64,000 bases of DNA, from contig CASDVE010000004.1 in NCBI GenBank assembly GCA_949284175.1, positions 1-64,000 of the forward strand, given 5' to 3'. This document shows, one piece after another, positions 44,196 through 52,866 of the stretch; position 1 is the stretch's first letter; each line of letters begins with the position of its first letter. The notes beneath the pieces were generated by a model. That model saw nothing but the letters and a program-made list of their open reading frames with translations. It was not told the DNA's origin and ran no database searches. Position numbers and translations under genes: made by a program. Source of the DNA: an uncultured Eubacteriales bacterium. GTDB taxonomy: Bacteria > Bacillota > Clostridia > Lachnospirales > Lachnospiraceae.

Positions 44196-44539
44196 GAGTC
44201 GGACGATAAGCCGGGTTATGTCGTGAATGATCATCTATCTAGCCTTGCTGTTACCAACAAGATCGAGCGACCTACCTGTAAGCACGACGGGCAGCCGTAT
44301 CGCTCACTTTTTGGTCTTGCTTCGAGTGGGGTTTACAGAGCCTAATTTGTTACCAAATTAGCGGTGAGCTCTTACCTCGCCTTTCCACCCTTACCAACGA
44401 AACGTTGGCGGTTTATTTCTGTTGCACTAGCCTGGGAGTCGCCTCCACCGGACGCTATCCGGCACCCTGCCCTATGAAGCCCGGACTTTCCTCACCTGCG
44501 GTCTTTCGACACTTGCAGCCGCGATCATTTATCCGACTC
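44196..44539 (-). ncRNA. rnpB: RNase P RNA
   Basis: This is the catalytic RNA of RNase P, which matures tRNA 5' ends. The terminal stem GAGTCGGA/TCCGACTC closes the molecule. Universal blocks are present: GAGGAAAGTCCGGGCT, CAGGGTGCCGGATAGC, the GGAAAGGCGAGGTAAGAGCTCACCG region, and ACATAACCCGGCTTA near the 3' end. Length of about 344 bases is normal. It occupies the gap between the 143-codon gene and the nucleoside kinase gene. Confidence 0.97.
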
Positions 44540-44548
44540 ACGCAAAAC

Positions 44549-44577
44549 ATTCTAACATGAATCTTACTTCCTGTCCA
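44549..44577 (-). promoter_or_regulatory. Sigma-A promoter of rnpB
   Basis: Minus strand: -35 TGGACA (44572-44577), 17 bases, -10 TAGAAT (44549-44554), ending about 10 bases before the RNA. Confidence 0.7.
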
Positions 44578-44586
44578 GTGCTATTT

Positions 44587-46236
44587 TTAGATGTCAAAGC
44601 AGTTTCCACCAATAAATTCTCGAATCAAAGAATTATGCGGAATGGAATCTCCAGGAATCCCCAAGAAATAATCTAAAAATTTTAACAGTCGCTTTGCTTC
44701 TTGATACTCTTCACAATCCATAGGAACTGCATACAATAAAGGCTCTGCATATTGTTTTAGCACTGCTAATTCATAAATGAGAGCAGAATTGAACATGGCA
44801 TCCGCTTCTTCTTGATAGGGGAAGATAAAGGACTCTTCTCCTTGTCTTACCGAGTTCCATCGTGCAATCGTTTCCTTTGCCGATGTGCCTCGATAGCTCG
44901 CATCTCGAACAAGTCGACGCAACAATCTTCCATCTGTTGTAGGAACTCGATTGTGTTCATCAATATTGAGCTGAGTGAGAGCACTAATATAGATTTTATA
45001 AATGAAATCCTTTGGCATATTGCCTGTTAACCCATTATTCAAACCATGGATTCCTTCAATGACTAAAATATCTTTCTCTGTTAACTGCAAGGTATTTCCT
45101 TTATACTCCCTATGCCCGCTAATAAAATTAAAGGTAGGCATAGAAACTTCTTTTCCTTCTAAGAGATCTAACATATCCTGTTGAAATGTTTCCACGTCAA
45201 TGGCCTCTAACGTTTCAAAGTTATATTCTCCATTCTCATCCTTTGGCGAATCTTCACGATTTTTAAAATAGCTGTCAATAGAAATCGGATGTGGCTTCAT
45301 TCCATGAATTTTCAGTTGAATGGATAGGCGATGGGAAAATGTTGTTTTTCCTGAAGAAGAAGGACCTGCAATTAAAACGATTTTTTTGTTATTTTTCACG
45401 ATTTCATCAGCAAGTTCCGCAAGTTTTTTCTCCTGTAATGCCTCTTGAATTAAAATAATCTCATTCATCCGTCCTGCAACAATAGCATCATTTAACGCAC
45501 CAACGGTATTAATTTCAAGAGTATTGCCCCAGTCATCCGCCTCTCTTAAAATCTGAAATAATTTTGGTCGGTCGATGACTTTTGCCACTTTGTTTGGTTC
45601 TTCTTTGGATGGCATTTTTAATAGGAATCCGCATTCATATGGCTCTAACTGAAAATATTTTAGACAACCAGTGGTTGGAACCATATATCCATAGAAATAA
45701 TCTTCGTAATGATCAATCGCATAAAGATTTGTCCTTGAACCCCTTCGATAACGAAATAAACGCACTTTGTCTTCCATATCATAGTCACGAAATCTTTCAA
45801 TGGCATCATTGGTGTGTATGGTTCGTTTCTCAATAACAAGGTTTTGTTCCACCAGTTCCTGCATTCTTTTTTCAACAAGTGGAAGAATTGCTTTTACCTC
45901 TTCCTTACTATGTCCTTCTACTATACAAAAATAGGATTCTCCTAAAGAATGATTGACGATCACCTTTACTTTCTTTGTATCGTATACATCATGAAATGCC
46001 TTGAGCATTAATAACGTCATACTTCTTTTATAAGCAAGCATTCCTGTATTACTATTTGTGGAAATAAAAGTGATAGTATCTCCATTTTTCACTGTTTTAT
46101 ATAACTCGCATAACTCTCCATTTCTATTCGCAAGCACATAGTCCCCTTTTTCACTTTTTTGCTTTCTTGCAATTTCATAAAGGGTCGTTCCTTCTTTCAC
46201 TTGTTGTTCTTTTTGAAACACTGTAATATCTAACAT
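44587..46236 (-). CDS. TGS-domain nucleoside (uridine-like) kinase
   Basis: A 549-residue fusion. It has an N-terminal TGS domain (about 1-60), a middle region resembling the second additional domain of threonyl-tRNA synthetase (about 65-220), and a C-terminal P-loop kinase of the uridine kinase/phosphoribulokinase family. Walker A is GPSSSGKTT (291-299), followed by ISIDSYFKNREDSP and VIEGIHGLN. It probably phosphorylates uridine or a related nucleoside; the TGS and SAD-like parts suggest RNA or nucleotide sensing. Its 3' end abuts the rnpB promoter. AGGAGG precedes the ATG. Confidence 0.9.
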   Translation of the reverse strand: MLDITVFQKEQQVKEGTTLYEIARKQKSEKGDYVLANRNGELCELYKTVKNGDTITFISTNSNTGMLAYKRSMTLLMLKAFHDVYDTKKVKVIVNHSLGESYFCIVEGHSKEEVKAILPLVEKRMQELVEQNLVIEKRTIHTNDAIERFRDYDMEDKVRLFRYRRGSRTNLYAIDHYEDYFYGYMVPTTGCLKYFQLEPYECGFLLKMPSKEEPNKVAKVIDRPKLFQILREADDWGNTLEINTVGALNDAIVAGRMNEIILIQEALQEKKLAELADEIVKNNKKIVLIAGPSSSGKTTFSHRLSIQLKIHGMKPHPISIDSYFKNREDSPKDENGEYNFETLEAIDVETFQQDMLDLLEGKEVSMPTFNFISGHREYKGNTLQLTEKDILVIEGIHGLNNGLTGNMPKDFIYKIYISALTQLNIDEHNRVPTTDGRLLRRLVRDASYRGTSAKETIARWNSVRQGEESFIFPYQEEADAMFNSALIYELAVLKQYAEPLLYAVPMDCEEYQEAKRLLKFLDYFLGIPGDSIPHNSLIREFIGGNCFDI

Positions 46237-46285
46237 CTTTCTGCCTCCTTTCTTCTATCTTATTTTATTCTAACAACCTATGATT

Positions 46286-47071
46286 CTATACTATCCAAAA
46301 TGGACATTTACTATCCACTGGTTCTACTATGAGTTCTGGAAATTTCTCTTTTAGAAATTTTGTCATAAAGGCAATAAAGATATGTTCTAACCCATGATGT
46401 CCTGCATCAATGATGGATAATCCTGCATCCAGTGCATCCACCCCATCATGATGTCCTATATCACCAGTAATCAAGACATCCGCACCTTTTTTTAATGCCT
46501 CATCCATCATTCCTTTTCCTGAACCCGGGCAAACGGCTACTTTTTGCACCTTCCTATCTTCTTCTCCGAATATCATGACATTGGGAAGGGAAAAAGTTTC
46601 TTTCACAAAGTTGGCACATTCAAGTAAAGTCATTGATCGCTCTAACATTCCAACTCTTCCAATGCCTTCTAACTTTCCATCCTCTTCTGCTGTCACTTCC
46701 AATGGGATAGTATTTTGTAACTGCAAACGCTGTTCTGCTATTTGTGCCATTCCTCCCATTGTATCAAAATTGGTGTGCATGGCATAACAAGCAATTGTAT
46801 TCTCGATTAATGTCATCAATTTTCTTCCCAAAATTGTTTCATCATTCACTCGTTTCATGGAAGAAAAAATAATCGGATGATGGGTTAAGATCAAATCCGC
46901 ATTTCTTTTTTTTGCCTCTTCGATTACTTCATTTGTGGCATCCAATGTTACAACTACTTTTTTTATCTCTTGGTCATAACGTCCCACTAACAATCCCACA
47001 TTGTCCCAAGAACAAGCATAGCGGGAAGGGGATAACTGTTCTAATTCTTTAGCCAATTCTTTCATTATCAT
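46286..47071 (-). CDS. Nif3-like dinuclear metal-centre protein
   Basis: A 261-residue member of the NIF3/YqfO family, a toroidal hexamer with a dimetal centre. Metal-binding motifs are LTHHPIIF (His pair), the MHTNFD segment and, near the C-terminus, GHHGLEHIF with ITGDIGHHD. A true biochemical role is not settled; GTP cyclohydrolase-like and CheY-like claims are weak. The start overlaps the trmK stop by 23 bases, so the two are translationally coupled. This nif3-trmK-rpoD order is conserved in Clostridia. Confidence 0.92.
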   Translation of the reverse strand: MIMKELAKELEQLSPSRYACSWDNVGLLVGRYDQEIKKVVVTLDATNEVIEEAKKRNADLILTHHPIIFSSMKRVNDETILGRKLMTLIENTIACYAMHTNFDTMGGMAQIAEQRLQLQNTIPLEVTAEEDGKLEGIGRVGMLERSMTLLECANFVKETFSLPNVMIFGEEDRKVQKVAVCPGSGKGMMDEALKKGADVLITGDIGHHDGVDALDAGLSIIDAGHHGLEHIFIAFMTKFLKEKFPELIVEPVDSKCPFWIV

Positions 47072-47759
47072 AACATGCCAGTCCTCCTTTTAACATAGAT
47101 CGTTTATGTAATAATTCTTCTTTTCTTGCCATTCCAGCCTCAGAGGAAACCCCTTCTAGTTTTTTACATAACGCTTCATTAACTCTATATTCTTTTAACA
47201 ACCACTGATGGAGAATCTCATTTTTCTCTAAAAGCAACTTCTTGCCGTACAGATATTCCCATTGATTTTCATAGTGTTCTTGCCCTTTTATCGCTTTGAT
47301 CACCGTATAATATTTCCCTTCATCAAGCAACATACTCTCTTTCTCAATACAAAATCCTAGTCGATGCAATTCTTCTCTCACTTTGTAAATCTCTGACTGC
47401 GGTTGTAAAATCAATTCTTTTATAGAAGGTAATATATGAGAGGCATTTCGTAAGATTTTGACTATTAACTCACCGCCCATTCCAGCAATGATAACAGAAT
47501 CCACTTCTCCCTCTTTTAATTGTTCCATTCCATCAGAAAGTCTTGTCTGAATTTTTTCTTCAAGTCCACTTTCCTTTATGTGTTCCATTGCCTTTGAAAG
47601 AGGTCCTTTTCTTACATCCATAGCGATAGCCTTTGAAACTTTTCCTCTTTCCACAAGGGAAATGGGTACATACCCATGATCGGTACCAATATCTGCAACA
47701 CGACTCCCCTCTGTTACCATAGAGGCAACCCTCTCCATACGTTTCGACAATGTTATCAT
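47049..47759 (-). CDS. trmK: tRNA (adenine-22-N1)-methyltransferase
   Basis: TrmK methylates A22 of tRNA. The 236-residue protein opens LSKRMERVASMV and has the SAM motif ADIGTDHGYVPISL, the acidic AIAMDVRKGPL strand and the characteristic IIAGMGGELI motif. A C-terminal coiled-coil tail follows. It lies 18 bases after rpoD on the same transcript and overlaps nif3. Confidence 0.94.
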   Translation of the reverse strand: MITLSKRMERVASMVTEGSRVADIGTDHGYVPISLVERGKVSKAIAMDVRKGPLSKAMEHIKESGLEEKIQTRLSDGMEQLKEGEVDSVIIAGMGGELIVKILRNASHILPSIKELILQPQSEIYKVREELHRLGFCIEKESMLLDEGKYYTVIKAIKGQEHYENQWEYLYGKKLLLEKNEILHQWLLKEYRVNEALCKKLEGVSSEAGMARKEELLHKRSMLKGGLACYDNERIG

Positions 47760-47777
47760 ATTATGTTCTATCCTTTC

Positions 47778-48911
47778 TTATTCAAGATAATCTTTTAATT
47801 TTTTGCTTCGGCTAGGATGACGCAATTTTCTCAAAGCTTTTGCTTCAATTTGACGGATTCTCTCCCTTGTCACGTGAAATTCTTTTCCCACTTCTTCCAA
47901 TGTACGACTTCTGCCGTCCACAAGACCAAAGCGAAGTTTTAATACTTTTCTTTCTCTTTCATTTAATGTGTCAAGCACTTCTAGTAGTTGTTCTCTCATC
48001 AAAGTATAGGCAGCCGCCTCCGCTGGAACTGGTATGTTGTCATCCTGAATAAAATCTCCTAAATGACTATCTTCTTCCTCACCAATTGGTGTTTCTAAAG
48101 AAACTGGTTCCTGTGCAATCTTCATAATTTTTTGCACTTGTTCCACTTCCATATCCAATTCTTTTGCCAGTTCTTCTTCTGATGGCTCTCTTCCTAAACG
48201 CTGAACCATATCTCTTGATACACGAATAATACGGTTAATGGTTTCTACCATGTGAACAGGAATTCGAATCGTTCTTCCTTGATCTGCAATAGCTCTTGTA
48301 ATGGCTTGACGAATCCACCATGTGGCATAAGTACTAAATTTGTATCCCTTTTGGTATTCAAATTTATCCACAGCCTTAATGAGTCCCATATTTCCCTCCT
48401 GAATGAGATCAAGAAAGTGCATTCCTCTTCCTACATACCGCTTTGCAATGCTGACAACAAGACGAAGATTCGCCTCTGCAAGACGTTTCTTTGCCTCTTC
48501 ATCCCCATTCTCAATTTTCTTTGCAAGTTCCACTTCTTCTTCAAAATTCAACAATGGTATTTTGCCAATTTCTTTCAAATACATTCGCACAGGATCGTCA
48601 TAGCTGACTCCTTCTGGAGTTGTCAGCTCCATTTTTTCTAATTCTTCTGTGCTTTCTAATTCTTCTAATTCTTCAAGATTGTCTGGCTCATCGCCAAGAT
48701 CTACTTCTTCTTGTCGATCGGTTTGAATTGCTAAAATATCCACAGAGTTCTGTTCCATAAAATCATAGAGCTGTTCAATCTTCTCCTCTGTCAAATCCTC
48801 TCCTTTAAAAAATTGAAGGACTTCTGCGTATTCCAATACATTTTTTTTCTGTTTTGCAAGTAATAATAACTCATTAAGCTGTTCTTCGAATGTTTTGTTT
48901 ATTTTTTCCAT
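47778..48911 (-). CDS. rpoD: Primary sigma factor (sigma-A)
   Basis: This is the housekeeping sigma factor, 377 residues. It has a region 1.1 (about 1-70), an acidic linker, region 1.2 ([16 protein letters not shown]), region 2 with [16 protein letters not shown] and the promoter-melting [12 protein letters not shown], region 3, and region 4.2 helix-turn-helix ([20 protein letters not shown]). The ATG at 48911 is chosen because AAAGGG precedes it by eight bases; the frame extends two codons upstream to TTG. Position directly after dnaG is the classic macromolecular-synthesis operon, identifying it as the primary sigma. Confidence 0.95.
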   Translation of the reverse strand: MEKINKTFEEQLNELLLLAKQKKNVLEYAEVLQFFKGEDLTEEKIEQLYDFMEQNSVDILAIQTDRQEEVDLGDEPDNLEELEELESTEELEKMELTTPEGVSYDDPVRMYLKEIGKIPLLNFEEEVELAKKIENGDEEAKKRLAEANLRLVVSIAKRYVGRGMHFLDLIQEGNMGLIKAVDKFEYQKGYKFSTYATWWIRQAITRAIADQGRTIRIPVHMVETINRIIRVSRDMVQRLGREPSEEELAKELDMEVEQVQKIMKIAQEPVSLETPIGEEEDSHLGDFIQDDNIPVPAEAAAYTLMREQLLEVLDTLNERERKVLKLRFGLVDGRSRTLEEVGKEFHVTRERIRQIEAKALRKLRHPSRSKKLKDYLE

Positions 48912-48936
48912 TGTCAAATCCCTTTCTTCCTATCCG

Positions 48937-50709
48937 TCAGGAAAAGTGCAGTGATACATACAATTTCTGTAATTCCGCTTTCTCTTTGATCAATTTTTGC
49001 CACATACCAATATCATTGGAATGTTCCATATCATAATTGATATGATACTCTTTTACCCTTCTAACAACATCGGTCAAAGCTTTTTCATTGTCTTCTGGTG
49101 ACGGAGCCATTTTCAATGTGGTATTGAAAATTACGGCAACCTGATTATGCTCTTCCACTTCCGTAAACTGATTTAGGATCTTAGCAGGTGTCACTTTATG
49201 TTCCTGTTCATACTCCTCAAAAAGCATTTTTGCAACGGAATGATAGGATGGCTCAATGAAATCATCAGCACTGATAATGCCTTTTAACTGCTCAAATAAT
49301 CTTGGCTCATTTACCATCCATGTAAGCAACAGTCTTTGGGACTGACGGTATCCATCGTCTTTTTTCTCTTTTTCCGATTTTTTCTCCCTTTCATTTTCCC
49401 CTTGTTCTTTTGTACGATACATTGTCATCCCATATCGGTTGACAAGCTCTTCTAAATCTTTTACTCCCATATGATACGTGCGTGCACACGCTTCTATATA
49501 ATTTTGACGTTCTAAACGCTCCGAAATCGTTGAAAGTTTTTTTGCCAGCTCGTGGGCAAACATCGTCCAACTTTCTGGATCATTTTCATTGTATTGCTGT
49601 TTTAAAACTGCGATCTCAAACATAAAACTGCTGATCGCTTCTTTGATCCTCTCTTCCAAAGCCTCTGCTCCAAGAGCTTTTATAAATTCATCTGGATCTT
49701 TATATGGCTTTAAATTCAGCACTCGAACAACCAAACCACTTTCCTTTAGAATAGGAATGGCACGAAGTGCTGCTTTCGTTCCTGCCTCATCACTATCGTA
49801 AGATAAAATCACTTCTTTTGTATAGCGTTTTAACAAGGTACCATGAAAAGGAGTGAAAGCAGTTCCTAAAGAAGCCACTGTATTAATAAAGCCTGCTTGG
49901 TGCATACTGATCACATCCATATACCCTTCACATACAATAAAATATGGTTTTCTTGATGTCCTCGCTATGTGAAGTCCAAATAAATTTCGGCTCTTATCAA
50001 AAACCGCTGTTTCTTTGGAGTTTAAATACTTCGGATTACCATCTCCCATGACACGACCACCAAATCCAATGACTTTGCTATTCACATCCAAAATTGGAAA
50101 CATCACACGATTCCAGAACTTGTCACTACCACCTCTTTTTTCATCAATGGTAACAAGACCTGAATCTTTTAACTGGCTATCCGTATAGCCTTTGGATTTT
50201 AAATATTGATAAAGATCATCACTATAAATATCAGCGTACCCTAAACCAAATTTTTTAATCGTTTCTTTCGTAATTCCACGATCTGTCAAATAGTCATAGG
50301 CATTTTTTCCTCTCTCACTGTGTAATAAAAGATAGAAATAATTTGCCGCTTGTCGATTCATTTCTCGCAACATGGTTTTATAATCAGAGGCTCTCTTCTC
50401 CTCTTTGGAAAGCTCTGCTTCTGGCAGTTCCATTCCTGCTCGTTCTGCCAACATTTTTAATGTTTCAGGAAATGTAAAATTTTCATATTCCATAATAAAG
50501 GTAAACACATTTCCTCCTGCTCCACAGCCGAAACAATAATACATCTGTTTATCACGACTCACCGAAAACGATGGTGATTTTTCATTATGAAATGGACAAA
50601 GCCCAAAGTAAGAAGCTCCTTTTTTCTTTAAACTGACATAACCAGAAATAATATCCACAATATCATTTCTCACTCTCACTTCTTCCACAATATCTTCATT
50701 GTAATACAC
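48937..50709 (-). CDS. dnaG: DNA primase
   Basis: DnaG makes RNA primers at the replication fork. It has the CHC2 zinc finger (CPFHNEKSPSFSVS with YYCFGCG), the TOPRIM catalytic core (IVCEGYMDVIS, LSYDSDEAG) and a C-terminal helicase-binding domain. The start is probably the GTG at 50709: the perfect Shine-Dalgarno GGAGGTGAT ends four bases before it, and the product then begins MYYNEDIVEEVRVRND as in relatives. The ATG at 50715 overlaps the Shine-Dalgarno and is less likely. It is followed by rpoD after 25 bases. Confidence 0.95.
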   Translation of the reverse strand: MYYNEDIVEEVRVRNDIVDIISGYVSLKKKGASYFGLCPFHNEKSPSFSVSRDKQMYYCFGCGAGGNVFTFIMEYENFTFPETLKMLAERAGMELPEAELSKEEKRASDYKTMLREMNRQAANYFYLLLHSERGKNAYDYLTDRGITKETIKKFGLGYADIYSDDLYQYLKSKGYTDSQLKDSGLVTIDEKRGGSDKFWNRVMFPILDVNSKVIGFGGRVMGDGNPKYLNSKETAVFDKSRNLFGLHIARTSRKPYFIVCEGYMDVISMHQAGFINTVASLGTAFTPFHGTLLKRYTKEVILSYDSDEAGTKAALRAIPILKESGLVVRVLNLKPYKDPDEFIKALGAEALEERIKEAISSFMFEIAVLKQQYNENDPESWTMFAHELAKKLSTISERLERQNYIEACARTYHMGVKDLEELVNRYGMTMYRTKEQGENEREKKSEKEKKDDGYRQSQRLLLTWMVNEPRLFEQLKGIISADDFIEPSYHSVAKMLFEEYEQEHKVTPAKILNQFTEVEEHNQVAVIFNTTLKMAPSPEDNEKALTDVVRRVKEYHINYDMEHSNDIGMWQKLIKEKAELQKLYVSLHFS

Positions 50710-50763
50710 TTCCATCACCTCCACTTATCATACGATAAACCACTTTATATCATGCAAAAATGG

Positions 50764-51768
50764 TTAAATACTCCATGCTTTTGGTTCGTAGAGTTCTTGA
50801 AACTGATGAAGGGCATAATGATCGGTCATACCTGCGATATAATCACAAATCACTTGCTCTTCTTGCTCCCCTCTTCGTATTGGAATCTGATATTCTTCTG
50901 GCAGATCTTCTATATTCTTTTTATAATGTTCAAATAGTGCAATTAAAAGGTCTTTACACTTTTTCTCTTCTTTTTTTACTTTTGGATTGGTATATACATT
51001 CTCAAACATAAAAGCTCGAAGTCCAAACATAGCCTTCTCTATCTCTGGTGACATCAAAATATCAGGCTTTCCTTCACTCATTGTAATAATATCATGGATA
51101 ATGCAATTGAGCCTACTTCTTGGATCATGCCCTAAGATATCTCGAAACTCTTTTGGTAATTCTTCCTCGGTCAACACTTTCCCTCGAATGGCATCGTCAA
51201 TGTCGTGATGAAGATAAGCGATCTTATCCGAAAGCCTTACAATTCGACCTTCTAATGTCATAGCTCGTCCCGTTGTTTGATGATTTAAAATACCATCGCG
51301 AACTTCAACAGAAAGATTTAACCCTTGCCCTTTATTCTCCAATTTTTCCACAATACGAATGCTATGTTCATAGTGGCGAAATCCATGACTACAAATGAGA
51401 TCTAAGGCATGCTCTCCCGCATGCCCAAATGGCGTATGCCCAAGATCATGCCCTAGTGCAATGGCTTCTGTCAAGTCTTCATTGAGCCTTAATGCCTTTG
51501 CAATGGTTCTGGCATTTTGCGAAACCTCAAGGGTATGGGTCAATCTTGTTCGATAATGATCCCCAAGAGGTGCAAAAAACACTTGTGTTTTATCTTTTAA
51601 ACGCCGAAATGCTTTGCTATGTAAAATCCGATCCCGATCTCTTTGATAAATAGGACGAATGTCACATGGCATTTCTGGCTTTTCTCTGCCTTTTGAATTC
51701 ATACTTAAACTGGCAAACTTACTTAAATATGTCTGTTCCCATTGCTCTTGCTTTTCCCGAATATTCAT
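50764..51768 (-). CDS. dgt: dGTP triphosphohydrolase-like protein
   Basis: An HD-domain enzyme that hydrolyses dNTPs to nucleoside and triphosphate. It shows RRLKDKTQVF, RTRLTHTLEVSQNARTI (first metal His), the HD pair in ALGHDLGHTPFGHAGE and SDKIAYLHHDIDDA (last Asp). The ATG at 51768 follows AAAGGAGG and gives 334 residues. It lies just before dnaG on the same strand and may share its transcript. Substrate range (dGTP only or all dNTPs) cannot be told. Confidence 0.93.
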   Translation of the reverse strand: MNIREKQEQWEQTYLSKFASLSMNSKGREKPEMPCDIRPIYQRDRDRILHSKAFRRLKDKTQVFFAPLGDHYRTRLTHTLEVSQNARTIAKALRLNEDLTEAIALGHDLGHTPFGHAGEHALDLICSHGFRHYEHSIRIVEKLENKGQGLNLSVEVRDGILNHQTTGRAMTLEGRIVRLSDKIAYLHHDIDDAIRGKVLTEEELPKEFRDILGHDPRSRLNCIIHDIITMSEGKPDILMSPEIEKAMFGLRAFMFENVYTNPKVKKEEKKCKDLLIALFEHYKKNIEDLPEEYQIPIRRGEQEEQVICDYIAGMTDHYALHQFQELYEPKAWSI

Positions 51769-51854
51769 TCGTTTCCTCCTTTCTCGTCTATTCCATATCC
51801 TCATTTTCTATTCATTTATAAAGATATTTTTTCTATCTTTTGCTATGACTATGA

Positions 51855-52535
51855 TTATTCCTCTTGTTCTAGTTCTTCCATCACTTCCTGCAAATCTTCT
51901 GGATACGTAGGTTCACTCTCTTCTTCTGCTCCTGATGTCATAACAGAAAGGGCATCCAGTGACATCTTCATAATGTCACGAATCTCATCCTCTGTCATAG
52001 AAAGACGTCTTGCCAATTCTTCTGCTGATGGCTCTCTTCCCAATTCATCCGCAAGGGCTTTTGACACTTCACTTAGCATATTGGCTCTCTCTACCATACG
52101 CTGTCCAACGTTCTCCTTTTGCTCTTCTATGTGGAGTAACTCCTCCATCTTTTCTCTTATATATGCCTCAAGATGGGTACGGAATTCCTCTTGTGTTGTT
52201 CCTTTAAACTCAGCAACTGCCAATAATAAAGCAATATTCCCTTCTTGGATCAAATCACCGAGTGGGATTCCCTTTCCAATATAGCCCGCACAAATTTGAA
52301 TCACATATTTTAAATTGCCTTCTATCAAACGTTGTTTTGCCGTTTCCTCTCCTTTTAAAACTTGATCTAATAAAGAAGCCTCTTCTTCTTTTGTCAGTTC
52401 TACCATATCAGAAAGTTCCTCCATATAAAAAGAGATAGCAAGCTCTCTCTCTTCTTGCTCTTCCTTTGTACTATCTTTTTCTTCCATCCCTTCTTCTTCC
52501 AAATACTCTAATTCCTCTGTCCATTCTTGTTTCAT
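51855..52535 (-). CDS. Sigma-70-like protein lacking region 4
   Basis: A 226-residue acidic protein resembling a sigma factor cut short. Residues about 37-68 resemble region 1.2. QRLIEGNLKYVIQICAGYIG and PLGDLIQEGNIALLLAV resemble regions 2.1-2.2, and ADELGREPSAEELARRLSMTEDEI is region 3-like. The promoter-melting aromatic stretch of sigma-A ([12 protein letters not shown]) is replaced by EEFRTHLEAYIREKM. It ends in an acidic tail (EVMEELEQEE) with no -35-binding helix-turn-helix. It may bind core polymerase without normal promoter recognition. No frameshift or continuation is evident beyond the stop. A LexA-like box lies 70 bases upstream. Confidence 0.8.
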   Translation of the reverse strand: MKQEWTEELEYLEEEGMEEKDSTKEEQEERELAISFYMEELSDMVELTKEEEASLLDQVLKGEETAKQRLIEGNLKYVIQICAGYIGKGIPLGDLIQEGNIALLLAVAEFKGTTQEEFRTHLEAYIREKMEELLHIEEQKENVGQRMVERANMLSEVSKALADELGREPSAEELARRLSMTEDEIRDIMKMSLDALSVMTSGAEEESEPTYPEDLQEVMEELEQEE

Positions 52536-52604
52536 ATATATTTAATCCTTTCTATGCTGTTTTTATACCATTTCTATACGATTGTGCTCCATTTTTCTTG
52601 TTAA

Positions 52605-52616
52605 GAACTATCGTTC
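52605..52616. promoter_or_regulatory. Possible LexA/DinR box upstream of the truncated sigma-like gene
   Basis: GAAC-TATC-GTTC matches the Firmicutes LexA core GAACNNNNGTTC exactly and sits inside the larger palindrome AAGAAC...GTTCTT, about 70 bases before the start. On the plus strand a T-run follows, so a weak terminator hairpin is the alternative. Apart from this and the feoB terminator, the 52536-52866 gap is AT-rich with no gene. Confidence 0.35.
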
Positions 52617-52782
52617 TTTTTTAGATATACTTTTTCATAATATATCATACCACATATCTTTCATTTTTCCCTTATTTTAATATAAAAAATTTATAAAAAA
52701 TTTTAAAATTTCTTTTTATTTATTCAAAAGCAACAAGTCTAATAGCAAAATAAACGCTGAAAAACGGGTTCTACGCAAAGAA

Positions 52783-52827
52783 AAAGCTATTATAGGAATC
52801 GTGTAACATATTCATACAATAGCTTTG
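52783..52827 (-). terminator. Terminator of feoAB
   Basis: AAAGCTATT-TA-GAAT and ATTC-TA-AATAGCTTT pair with small mismatches around an 8-base loop, about 40 bases after the feoB stop, with a U-run on the minus strand. Confidence 0.7.
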
Positions 52828-52866
52828 TTCTTCATTATTTTTTATTCAATTCTTTTGTATCAAATC

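Noticed and set aside
51855..52535. Truncated sigma-like gene as a simple frameshifted rpoD copy
   Set aside because: I saw no region-4-like sequence after the stop on the minus strand, and the gene ends with a coherent acidic tail just before dgt.
52603..52618. Palindrome before the truncated sigma gene as a plain terminator
   Set aside because: Not fully rejected: a T-run follows on the plus strand, but no plus-strand gene ends there, so a regulatory site is preferred at low confidence.
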